Below are positions 43,093-54,283 of a DNA stretch of 64,000 bases, one piece after another. The stretch lies in NCBI RefSeq assembly GCF_030272615.1, contig NC_081411.1, forward strand, positions 184,195,572-184,259,571, read 5' to 3'. Under the pieces are notes generated by a model, which saw nothing but the letters and a program-made list of their open reading frames with translations, was not told where the DNA came from and did no database searches. Source of the stretch: Cryptomeria japonica (taxonomy: Eukaryota > Streptophyta > Pinopsida > Cupressales > Cupressaceae). Both the position numbers and the translations under genes were made by a program. The number at the start of each line of letters is the position of its first letter. Positions within the stretch are counted from its first letter, which is position 1.

Positions 43093-46000
43093 CTAGGTAG
43101 TTCTATTTTCACCTAAACCCTACAACCAAAAAATAGATGCACAACAACAAAGAATACAAGTATCTAACTTGTTCGTTAATCCTGCATAAAATCCCCATGC
43201 CTTTCTCAAATGTAAAAAGTATGAAATCATTTATACCATTTTCTTTCTGCATTTGTTTTTATTTTCTTTTGTAAATTTTGGTGATGTTGAATTAGTTATT
43301 TAGTTTTCTATTTTTATTTGTTATTGTATACAAGAAATTCCTTGAAAGAAAAATTTATGTTTTTTTTTACATAGAATTATTCATGTTGCTTAGTCTATTC
43401 TTGTCACATGAACTGTGCAACAAAGATACAAATATAACCCTATCTCATAGAAAACTTTGTGTGTACATTTTGTGTTTCAATTTGAGAACCAATTCTAATT
43501 ATTTCCTGACACAAAGACCCTTGATAATTATATTATAGTTGCACAACCTTACAATCTCTATCATCATGCAAAATTGTGCTTTTTTAGGCTTTGCTAAATG
43601 TTGTTGTGTATGTTTAGGATTTGTCAAGTCTCACCAATAGTACTCTTAAAGATCACTTGTAGATAACATGTAATGATGGAAACCCCTTTATTTTAAGGGT
43701 GTACCAAACCCTTATTAATTAGGGATTGTTTAATACACTTCTCTCTTTCACTGATTTTTTTACCAGCACTATTTTTATTTTACCTCTGTCATGACTTTCT
43801 GTATTTCTCCCATCCACATTGGAGATCATTTCCCTGCTAGGTAGCTATATTCCTTTGGTCTGTTTCTATTTCAAACAATATTTTATTTCTTTCCTTTCCA
43901 CACATTTGTCACTAATTTCTTCTAACCTGAACAACAACTTATGTTTACTTCACAAGTTTTCATGCTATGGGCTCCTTTTACATTTTCAGACTTTAGCATT
44001 GTGTTGAGTGATTGGCTGAAGCATAACAAAGCTTTTCAGTTGACACCTAATTTGGTAGATAAGGAATGAAATTTACGTTGATGAAACTATTCATCGAGAT
44101 TAAGATAACAGATCAGCAATTGGGCAAAAGGATTCCAATGTTACCAAATCCAACTATTCATTGGCATTCTGAATCACAATTTCCAAAATATTCAAGCAAA
44201 TTGTATTTGTTGGGTTCTAGAAAATGTGTTGGCCTCACACTCATTGAAAGTCATCATTCTCACAATCAAACCACAACCAAGATTTCTTAAAAAAAGGTCT
44301 AACCAAACAAATTGAGATGCTTATAACCCAAACCATTTTTTCAAACAAATAGATTACAAAATCTGTCCATTTACAATGGGTAATTCTTTGGAATTCTCAA
44401 CATTGTTTGGCTTATGCATGCCAAATAGACATTACAAGCTTTGCTATAAACAAACAAGTTATTACGTTTAGATTTTTGTAGTCTACCAGCAATCAATAGC
44501 AATTGTACTGTTTGAAATTTTTTCCAATAAATCCATCAAGTGATTACAATCACCAAGAGCAAACCATGTTCTCATAAAACTATTGTGCACTAATACTTTC
44601 TATGCATATCGTCTGAATCTATATTAAGGAGGGAAGATGTACATACTTGAAATTTGACTGCTATCTTCTCAACAATGAACTAAATTTTGAAATATAGCAG
44701 GAATATTGGTGACAGTAAGTCACTAAATCTCAATGTTTATGAAATATGTACATACAAAATCCCACTGATGTTGGAACTGTAGTTTGAAGATCTCATTAAA
44801 AGCCATTGCTGTTGAAGCACAATTCATCATTTTTGTTGGCCAAATCTTGTTTATGAGTGCTCACTATTGATTAATATGCATACAATTTAGAAATATGATA
44901 TTTATTTATGATTTCTTATATATATGCCAAAATATAACTCTCTAGATATGTTTTTCTTAAATGTTCAACCATATGCTACTAGATCTTGACGACTAATTAC
45001 TCTTTCCAAATATTATGTCAATTTAACAAATCTCTTTGTAGATCACACTGTTCATCCATTTTCAATGGCATATGAATTTTAAAGACTAACAAATCTAACT
45101 CTCAGTTGTACAACTATAGTGCTTACCTATTCAGAAACCATCTAATTGTGAATGATGCTTTTTACTGTTTGACATTTTTTTATCAATGTTATTTTGTCAA
45201 TAAATATACAATAATTGCAATTGACAATTGATATCTATGTTCATTTTTTAAAAATGTTTTGTTAATGCTAATTGTTATTCTATATTTTGTTTTCATCAAG
45301 TTCAAAAGCTTTTTGTTGTGTGTTACCAAATCGCTGCCCCATGCCCTTGTTCTTGCATGCTTGACCACCTATCGGCTCCCCGTTGCATGCAAATAAAGCG
45401 CGCAACCGCTAGTTTTAAAAGGGGATAAGATTATATAAAATAATTTTAACATTTAGAAATAATATAAATAAAAATATTTAGCTGATTTTAGTGGTCAATA
45501 GATAGTTGTTAGATGTATATAATGGAAATTCTTTATATTTGTAAGAAGAATAATGTAAAATCTAGATTGGATTGCTTTCAAAATTATTTTGAATCAATCT
45601 TTGTGAAATTGATCTTAAGAGTCATGGATCTAACCTTTCAAACATATTTGACTAGTGACATACAAATTTAAAATGATAGACTATAGACTTGTGTAACTCA
45701 GTTTTCCTTAATTACCAATGTTTGAGGATGTGCAAGTACTATAAGTGTTTAAAATTATATTAAAAATATATTGAATTATAAGGGTCATGCTCTCCTAGAT
45801 TGTTTACTTAAACTGTCTAGCATTATGGTTGTCAAAACTATTAAAGATAGCATTCTTTAGTCATGTAGATGTCAAAAGATATTTTGTTACAAAATTATGT
45901 TTCTTTTAATGCTCAAAAGAAAATTGATCCTCAAATTATTCTCTTCTCAATGCATATGTTTTTTGAATATCAATTGCTTGTGCTTTAACACATTATTGAA

Positions 46001-46478
46001 TGCGTTCAAATACCAAGACATTTTGTGCATCTAAACAGAGTAATCAATCACTACAACATTGCACCATATTAGTCTTGGGATTAATGTTCTCGATGGAAAA
46101 TGTCTCATTATTCCACTTCTATTTGATGGCTTTGTAGATTTTCTCGTTTCTTCTAAGTAGGGCTAAATACTAGCTTATGTAGAGTCATATCAATTTCACA
46201 AACATAATACTATATATTGTACTGTTTAATGATATTATATGGAAATGCATTGATTACAATAATAAAAGAAATTTTGCATGGCAAATGAGCATGAAAAGCC
46301 CAACAAATTGAGCAATCGAGAGATATCCCTAGCCTTCACTAAATAGTTGAGGACCAATAAAATTTTAATCTAAAATATTTTAAAAGTAATTCCACATAAC
46401 ACACAAATGCTCTTAAACACAACAATATTGATGTAGGCATTAAAATATTAATATCAAAATCACTAATAAATACAATAG
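43093..46478. other. Gene-free AT-rich DNA
   Basis: I found no gene or clear element in most of this stretch. Around 46086-46260 lies a weak, diverged copy of the dispersed repeat at 34787 (GTTCTCGATGGAAAATG, then TTCCACTTCTATTTGATGGC, and a tail TTTAATGATATTATATGG). Confidence 0.4.
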
Positions 46479-46481
46479 AAA

Positions 46482-46532
<51 letters not shown>

Positions 46533-46533
46533 C
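46479..46533 (+). repeat. Compound microsatellite A/AT/AC
   Basis: A run of about 21 A, then about eight TA units, then about nine CA units. Confidence 0.9.
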
Positions 46534-47050
46534 CAACTCTATATAAACTTGTATATTAATTACTATATAATTATCTTAAATGATGATACCAAAATTAATT
46601 CAAAGTTAATTGCAGTGTTTCAAGCAATTATTTTTTAGGAAACTAGTATTCTAATGCTTTCCCTAGACATAGTTTTTTAGGTTGCCTTTTCATTGTCATA
46701 GCATCCAGACTCACCCAAAAAGAAGGTTTCAACCATGGCACAACTTCAACTAATTCAAGATTAGGCGTATCAACTTCAAAATAGCTACAATGTGAACCTA
46801 TGTAGAGTGTTCCACCATGTTTCTTCATTGTAATGTTGGTTGGCTTGTTATTTTTCTTAGTTTGTAAGGGTTTTATAATGTCTCTTCAAACACTACCACC
46901 TACTAGTTGTATTTGTAAGGTAGACATGTTATTCCCATGTTTTAGCTGATTGTATTCTTTATTTCAACTATATCTATTATTCCTTATATTTTTGCTTTAT
47001 ATTAATATATATATATATATATATAGAAACAATAAATAAGGAAGATGAAA
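46534..47050. other. Short unclassified stretch with an AT run
   Basis: It holds a (TA)n run at about 47004-47025. The minus ORF at 46643-46828 gives a 61-residue peptide with no domain that I know. I do not call a gene. Confidence 0.35.
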
Positions 47051-47055
47051 GGTTT
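47051..47055 (+). repeat. Left 5-bp duplication of the solo LTR
   Basis: GGTTT, repeated at 49418-49422 directly after the LTR. Confidence 0.85.
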
Positions 47056-49417
47056 TGTTGGCATTGTGTTGTCATTGATGTCAACCGGTATGAGAGATGT
47101 ATGTACAACACCTTCAAGGAGGAGTACAGAGCAGTAAGCGATATTCTTGATATCTCGGTGTGTTGAAGACCATCGACAAGATAAGACAAAGGTTACTGGT
47201 ACAGTATAACACCGATAAGGAAAGGATGTCAACTAGCTAAGTGATGTGTTGACATAGAAGAGTCAGATCAACCAAGTGAGTGGCTAACAACCGACAAGAT
47301 GATGACTATTTTTACAAGCTAGATGGCCAAGGTGTTTGAGTTGTTGTTTGTGATGAAAAGACATAATGTTACCTGAATCACATCAACACTGGAAGAGAAG
47401 AATGAATAAGTCATCAGTATGTTGTGAGGTTGCAGAACAACAGGACTCTCACCAGATGAAGATGCAGTCATCATGAGATGTCACATGAGTGCACTGCAGG
47501 ATATAGATTACAAGAACTCTCTCTCACCGGTAAGTGGAACTCGTCTCCTATTATGCACAATGTGCATCATAGTCGTGTGAGATGAGGAAGAAGGGGTAAA
47601 AGCAAGTGCTTAAAGGCTCACACCAGATCTACCAGTGAAACAAACGAATAGCTCAATGGCGTCAGAACAGGAATATGCACTGGATTGTTTGAGAAGGAAT
47701 ATTGTTATGCCAGTAAAGCTGAAGAGTGATTAGTTTATCACTCTGTTAAGTCAGCAGAAATATGGTACGAGCTGATCAGGGAGAAGGCAAGCCAAAGTAG
47801 ATGCAAACAGAGGTGAGTGGCCAAATTGAAGATGGACTTAGTTGAAGGTTGATGACATGATGTCATCAAGAGGGTTTTACCAGTATAAATGTTCACCGAT
47901 AACATGGACAAGGTGCAGATGCAGATGATTCCTCATGTGATGATGTTGTATATAAGACAGGTTAGCAAGTGTGTTGACTGTTTGAGTTGACCACCGAAAG
48001 GGAAGCTAAGTGTAAGGTGGATGACAGACCGGCTTGGGGGTTTAACCAACAGAGAAGAGGAATCAGTAAAGTTTCTAGTCAGTGATCCAAACCGACATGA
48101 CAATTCGAGCTGGCAGTTGGTCAACATGGATGCCACATGGAGTCAACATGGTGAACCTACATGCAGTGATAGGAGGAATGTACACCAACAGGGTAGCTGG
48201 TGAGTTGGTCGACTTTAATGATAGATCCCAAAAGTCACACTTGAGATATGTTGCAGGGTTAATGTAGGGGTTTTGAGGCTCGAGGTCTGGAGGACAACCA
48301 CAAGCTAGCTAAGAGTGGTTGAGGAGATTGAGGCGAATGAAGGAAACAAAAGAACTAAATCTTAGTGTTTGACCAAGAGACTAGCCAATAGGGTAAAAAG
48401 CAAATCGCCAGAGATGGTAGACGTTATCCAAAAGGCGCATTAATGGGGGAGTTGTGAAGCTAGCAGTCTGGAAGATCAGATCAGACAAGATCTAATTGGA
48501 TTTGGTTTGCCTTGAGGATGGTGAGGAAACCCTAACCGCCTGGAATTTGAATTGTCTTTTGGTGGGAAACCTAGGTGATATATATGCAATCAAAAGACGT
48601 TGTTGGTGTTGTTGCTAAAGAGAAGTTTATTGTGCTATTGTGAAGTGTATTGCTTCTGCATGTGAGAGCAAATTAGCAAAATGCTTAATGAGCATCTGAG
48701 AAGAGAGTGACAATGAGGGTGAACCAGGTTGAAGTGTTCAACCGGTAGCAGAGCAGAGCTGGTAGTGGTTATACTAGCAGATAAGAAGTGAAGAGAGTTG
48801 CAGAGAAGGCAGACAAAGAACCTGCAGAGTATAGTACCAGTAAGGTGCAGAGAGTAAGGAGGAGATCTAGCAGAGAAGAAGAAAATGAGAGATGTATCGA
48901 CAGAGTTTACCGGTAGTAAGGTTGCAGTTGAGAGTAGCAAAGGAGTGATTTGATGTAGCAGAGAAGGTACCTCACCTGTAGAGTAAGATATTTGAAATGG
49001 TTGCAAGATTCACTTGTAACAAGACAAGTACTTTTGTAATTAATTTTTCATTAAGAACACTAAGTTGTAGCTCAGTGTAGGGGTTGTAGCTCCTTTAGGT
49101 TGTAGCCCATAAAGTCAGGGGTTGGTGCTCCTTGGGTTGGTGCCCTAAACTTTGTAACAGTTTTCATTGTGTCTGGATTAGAGCAGTAGATTCCAACAAC
49201 ATTTCTCACCAAGGTTTTTCCTATCTTGGGTTTTCCTCGTATATGTTGGTGTTATGTGATGTTTCTTGTGTGATTGCTCTTCTGTAGATCTCCCCACTAA
49301 CCGACAAGTCAGCATTGTGTTAGATCTATTAACTGGTATGCTCACGTAGAATAGCTAGATAGAAAAGTTTGAGAACCACTAATTCACCCCCCTCTCAATG
49401 GTACATTGTGTCTAACA
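47056..49417 (+). mobile_element. Solo LTR, copia-type, 2.36 kb
   Basis: It starts TGTTGGCATTGTGTTGTC and ends TTGTGTCTAACA, and its flanks are GGTTT on both sides. It has no primer site or internal coding sequence: after the end the duplication stands at once, so it arose by recombination between two LTRs. The last part carries GGGTTGTAGCTCC/GGTTGGTGCCC-type words and ACCACTAATTCACCCCCCTCTC, typical of the 3' end of many plant copia LTRs. Orientation is inferred from this end. A weak TATA-like GATATATATGC lies near 48573. Confidence 0.85.
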
Positions 49418-49422
49418 GGTTT
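49418..49422 (+). repeat. Right 5-bp duplication of the solo LTR
   Basis: GGTTT, identical to 47051-47055. Confidence 0.85.
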
Positions 49423-49430
49423 CACTATTG

Positions 49431-50185
49431 AACTTAACAAGTCATATTATCTCTCATCTCTTTTATAAGATTGCACCTAAAGAAAAGTTGGTGAGTCGAA
49501 CCTAACAAATGACTTTGGGCTATCTAAAAAGTAACTTTTAAAAAAGGCTTTTCAAAAAATGTCTAAATATCTAACAAATATAGTGAAGTCATATGTGAAA
49601 GGTCACTTCAAGTGTATTTTGTACAAAATTAAAGCATCCTGCGATAACGCAACGAGACTCACATTGCCACTAATTCGTATTCGTAGGATTTATTTTATTG
49701 ATGGAATCTCCTCAGAGTCCTTTTTCTTGGCACTGGCTATGTAGCGGACAAAATGGCCCACCCCATGCCATGCATCCTCATCCACCATCCCGTGTACAAT
49801 GTACATGAACTTAACAAGTCATATTATCTCTCATCTCTTTTATAAGATTGCACCTAAAGAAAAGTTGGTGAGTGAAAACTAACAAATGACTTTGGGCTAT
49901 CTAAAAAGTAACTTTTAAAAAAGGCCTTTCAAAAAATGTCTAAATATCTGACAAATATAGTGAATCCGTATGTGAAAGGTCACTTCAAGTGTATTTTGTA
50001 CAAAATTAAAGCATCCTGTGATAACACAATGAGAGTCACATTGCCACTAATTCCCGAACAGTCATATTCATAGGATTTATTTTATCGATGGAATCTCCTC
50101 ATAGTCATTTTTCTTGGCACTGGCTATGCAGTAGACAAAATGGCCCACCCTACGCCATGCATCCTCATCCACCATCTCACGTACA
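49431..50185 (+). repeat. Tandem duplication of a 377 bp unit of the dispersed repeat
   Basis: AACTTAACAAGTCATATTAT starts at 49431 and again at 49808, 377 bp apart, and both copies run to the TACATGAACTT/TACATGACTTC region. Each copy holds the CGATGGAATCTCCTC word and the outer end of the fold-back arm (GGCACTGGCTATG). Parts of the unit recur near 62830-62930. Confidence 0.85.
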
Positions 50186-51982
50186 GTGTACATGACTTCT
50201 GTGAAAAGGATGGATCCCCATTCTATTACAGTCTGTTGCCAGAGTTGTCCCTTCAATCCCATGGGAAATGTGTCGAAATTTGCTTCCCCACTCCCATGAC
50301 ATTTTTTCATTTTTTTGACTAAGTCCATGGGGGTGGAGGAATTATTTTTTTTAAATGTATGATTATATTTTTAAATTGAAATAATTTATTTTAATATTTT
50401 TTTATAATTTTTTATTTATAATTTTTTTTGGTTATATTTGTAAAATAATATATTAATAATTAATAATATATTTAAAGTTTTTATTTATTATATTTTTTCT
50501 ACCTTTTAAGCTAAATTTGTAAAATAATAAATATAATAAATTAACAGTTAATTATATATTTAATTTTTTTAAATAATAAGCTATTTGTTTAAGTTTTAAA
50601 ATTTTAAAATTTGTTTAATTTGATTTTTTAAAATGTTGATTATATTTTTTAAATTGAAATAATTTATTTTAATATTTTTTTCAATTTTTTATTTATTAAT
50701 TTGTTTGAAATAATAGGTTATAATAAATTAATAATTAATAGTTGTTTGGAAGAATATAAATACCAAAATAGATGCTAGATAGCTAATAATCCATATAGCT
50801 TTTATAGTTTTAATCAATAATTTCACCAAAACTTTTAGTATGTAAAATAAAAATTACTTACAAAGAAAATAAAATTAAGTAATGCTAAAATAACTTACTT
50901 ATTTCTTATGTTAATGTAATTTTAGGTTTATTAGAAAAATATTATAAATATTAGATAAAAGCACATCTTTAGATTTAGTTTTGTTTATTATTGTGTAATT
51001 ATAATTTTGTTGATTAAATGAATATAAAAATATTTTAATTGGTTGTTGTTATACAGGATTTAAAAATTGTAAAAATATGGAAAAAGGTAAATTTATTATT
51101 ATGTTATTTTTATAAATAAATGATGAAATAAAATGAATGTAATTTAAGTTAAAGTAATATAAAAATATTAAAAAGTTCTAAGTTCTTACTTCATTTTCAA
51201 AATCATATGTACAAATAATTTTGACATAATGTGTAGAATAAACTAAAAATATTGTGTATAATTTATGCATTCTACTTTTATTACTTATTTAGTAAATTTG
51301 AACAAAAATGCTATAATTTGAATTAAAGTTTTTATGTGTTTTCTTTTATGTTTGATTTTATTTTAAAAATTTAAATACATTATTAATCATTAATTTATTA
51401 TAACTTATTATTTCAAACAAATTAATAAATAAAAAATTATAAAAATTATTAAAAAAAATTATTTCAATTTAGAAAATATAATCAAACTTTAAAAAAATCA
51501 AATTAATTTTTTTAAAAAATTTTAAAAATTAAACATATAGCTTATTATTTAAAAATATTAAATATATAATTAACTATTAATTTATTATATTTATTATTTT
51601 ACAAATATAACTTAAAAAGAAGAAAAAATATAACAAATAAAAACTTTAAATACATTATTAATTATTAATTTATTATTTTACAAATATAACAACAAAAAAT
51701 TAAAAATAAAAAATTATAAAAAAAATTAAAATAAGTTATTTCAATTTAAAAATATAATCATACATTTAAAAAATAACTTTCCTCCACTCGCCACAGACTT
51801 AATAAAAAAATGAAAAAATGTCACGGGAGTGAGGAAGCAACTAGGATTGAAGGGAGAACTCTGATGACAATAGATGGTTATGGCATGGCGATCCGTCGAA
51901 GTCATGTACACCGTACGCGGCCTGATGGATGAGGATGCATGGCATGGGGTGAGCCATTTTGTCCGTTGCATAGCCAGTGCCC
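50116..51982. mobile_element. Fold-back DNA transposon, non-autonomous, 8-bp target duplication
   Basis: The ends are inverted: GGCACTGGCTATGCAG at the left and its counterpart CTGCATAGCCAGTGCC-like at the right (GCATAGCCAGTGCC ending 51982). Arms run at least 50116 to about 50745 and about 51365 to 51982, roughly 620 bp each, with several mismatches. Both ends are flanked by TTTTTCTT (50108-50115 and 51983-51990), an 8-bp duplication. The inside is extremely AT-rich and has no transposase, so a related active element must have moved it. An 8-bp duplication suits hAT; the long arms are more usual in MULE or fold-back elements. Lineage is open. Confidence 0.8.
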
Positions 51983-52103
51983 TTTTTCTTCTACCTCTTT
52001 TTGACGGGCATGCCAAATTTCTCATCTCGTTGAACTGAGGTTCCCTATTTCTTCTATAGATCAAATCATTTAATGACATTATAAAGCAAAGTATTGGATA
52101 GTA
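51983..52103 (+). promoter_or_regulatory. Right part of the dispersed repeat, directly ahead of the ankyrin ORF
   Basis: TCTTTTTGACGGGCATG and CATTTAATGACATTATAAAG lead to the ATG at 52104. Diverged copies of the same sequence occur at 34787, 35168, 46086 and 62930. In this copy it stands exactly where the ankyrin gene's promoter and 5' untranslated region would be. Confidence 0.45.
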
Positions 52104-52456
52104 TTGGATGCAACAGCACAGAAATTTGCAGAAATTGCCATGGCAACTGCAACTGACCCTGAGCAGTCCAGCGAAGGGATCTATTACAACGCGCAAAATG
52201 CCACACTAAATCCAAAAGTGAAGATTGAGGATCCCCAACTTAAAGACGCTCTCAACGGTTCTACACTTGGAGGGAAAAACACCCTTCTGCACTTAGCTGC
52301 TAGTGTAGGAAATCTACCATTCGTTCAATAGCTCCTACAGCTCAATCGTGAACTTGTAAAGCCTACCAATGCCCAAGGAAATACTGTGTTGCACTTGGTT
52401 GCTCAGGGAGGTTTCCCCCACGTAGTAAAGCATCTACTTAAACAAGTTGAAAATGG
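52104..52456 (+). pseudogene. Ankyrin-repeat gene, first part only (ACD6-like type)
   Basis: The frame starts MDATAQKFAEIAMATATDPE and contains GKNTLLHLAASVGNLPFVQ, then after an in-frame TAG (52329-52331) LLQLNRELVKPTNAQGNT and VLHLVAQGGFPHVVKHLLKQ. These are two ankyrin repeats with their T-x-L-H-x-A-A and G-x-T-x-L-H consensus. Plant genes of this build (ankyrin repeats and a C-terminal membrane domain) act in defence and stress signalling; that tail is absent here. The reading stops at 52456, where an LTR begins (TGTTTC). The rest of the gene was not found in the window, so it is a truncated pseudogene, killed by the TAG and the insertion. Confidence 0.75.
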
Positions 52457-53860
52457 TGTTTCTTTAATCATTTAATTAATTAATTTAATTAAATCTAAAG
52501 TCATATTTCATCACTCTCCACATCATAAAATTGGGCCCTTTATCCTAAGTATGCCCCTTTATATTTTATTCCTCCAATAAATCATTAAATCATACCCTAA
52601 TTATGTGTTATTTCGACCTTGAAGGCCCAATTTTGCATATCAAAACATCTCAAAATCAGTCGTAACTTTGGGATTCGCTCTAATATCATCATATCTAATG
52701 GCCTTGAAAATTTGGTGAAAATTTGGTCAGACCGTGTGTAAGTTATGCATGGCTGCCGACATTTTTCTTGAAATTTTGGGAGCATAATTCTATGATATTG
52801 GAATTCTTAACCCCAAGAAATTCGCTGGAAATTCAAATCCTAGGTCAGCGTAAAGAAGAAATTAAGATCTAGGGTTTCATACATAAGAGCTTGTTTTCTT
52901 CATTTGAAGAACTAAGAGCGAGTGATCACAAGGAGCCTTCTATGCAGTGAAAGAGCATGTCTTTTGGAGTCTTCAGAAACATCTATCAAGCATTCATCAA
53001 GCATTCTTTCATCAATTGGGGGCTTTTGAAGATGTAGGAAAGCAATAGGAGATCACCGACTAAAGATTGGTTTGTACCCCTCCCTTGGGGTTGGGTATGA
53101 TTTTATGTTGTTTTCATGTCTTTGTATGAGCTTCATTACATCATTGTACAGATTTACATGTATTCTTTAGATCACTTAGCATCATTCATTTAGAGCATTT
53201 ACTTTATCAATTACAAGCACTTGGGGTTTACTCTTTAAAGCATAGGGTTATTCTAGATTATTTGCATTCATCATTTTAGGGTCTTGCACACACTATTTTA
53301 CTATACAAACCGACTATTTGTTGAGGTGGAAATCACCAAAATAGGGGTTTGATAAAGGCAAAACCCCATATAGCCACCCAAAACCCTATTTTCAGTTAGA
53401 GGTGTAGGTACAAGTTCTCGAAAGATTTTCAAGGCTAATAAAAGGCACAAGGACTATCTTAAGGCCTCAGATTTGTCCTAAAATCATTAGGGACAGGGGT
53501 GTGGCACTCCGGTCCAGGTCAGTTTGACTCATTTTTCAACACCAGGTACACATTCAAATTCCTCCCCCTTCTCTGCTTTCAGTATCTCAATATCAGTTCT
53601 GCAAGTTTCTGCAAATTTGATTCATATATGCTTCATTGTTCATCTCTTAGTCTAGTTGATCAATCACACCCTATTTTTCACATCTTCTCTTCATATACAA
53701 CAAGAGGAATAGAAACTCTAAGAGATAATCCTTGGCTCTCTCTTTCTCACAAGAAGTAGCCAAAGTGAGCTATCTCCCTAGGCTCGTTTGTATTCCCAAT
53801 GTGTTGGCAAAAGTGGGATTAGGTCCTAGCCACCCAGTCTCGCTCCCCCCCCCCACCACA
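52457..53860 (+). repeat. 5' LTR of the RT-less element
   Basis: It starts TGTTTCTTTAATCATTTAAT, right after the ankyrin coding sequence, and ends CCACCACA just before the primer-binding-like string. About 1404 bp. The start has the AATTAATTAATTT pattern of the other gypsy LTRs here. No second copy was found, so the ends rest on the coding break and the primer site. Confidence 0.6.
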
Positions 53861-53863
53861 TTT

Positions 53864-53881
53864 TGGTGAACCCGATGTGAA
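53864..53881 (+). promoter_or_regulatory. Primer-binding-site candidate of the RT-less element
   Basis: TGGTGAACCCGATGTGAA, two bases different from 2736-2753, at three bases from the LTR end. Confidence 0.6.
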
Positions 53882-54283
53882 TATAATCTTCTTTAATTCT
53901 GATTTATGTTATCATATCTAAGTGTTTTTTCTATTTCAAATTCAAATTTACATTTACAAGTTTCAATTCCTTGCAAATTTAAAAAATTTAGGGTTAATTT
54001 TTTGTTAAAACCCTAATTTTTTCAATTCAAAATTGAACTTGTGAATAGCTTAATTTGGATCATTAATTTCATATCTGATTTAGGAACACATTTCACTCAT
54101 AAATTCCATTTTATAAATAAACATTTAGAGTGCTTGCATGGGTTAAAATTGAACATTTCCTTCTATTTTGCATATGTTATCATTTGAAAGAGGAAAATTG
54201 TGGTCATGATGCATTCGTTTAATAAATGTGATAATGGGTTAGCTTCCCTTAAATAACATCCTCCTATCCATGAAAACATTTTA

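Noticed and set aside
46643..46828. Minus-strand ORF of 61 residues
   Set aside because: No homology that I recognise and no context; a chance ORF cannot be excluded.
51741..52196. Minus-strand ORF of 151 residues over the fold-back arm
   Set aside because: It crosses the transposon border and the ankyrin start; no domain is present.
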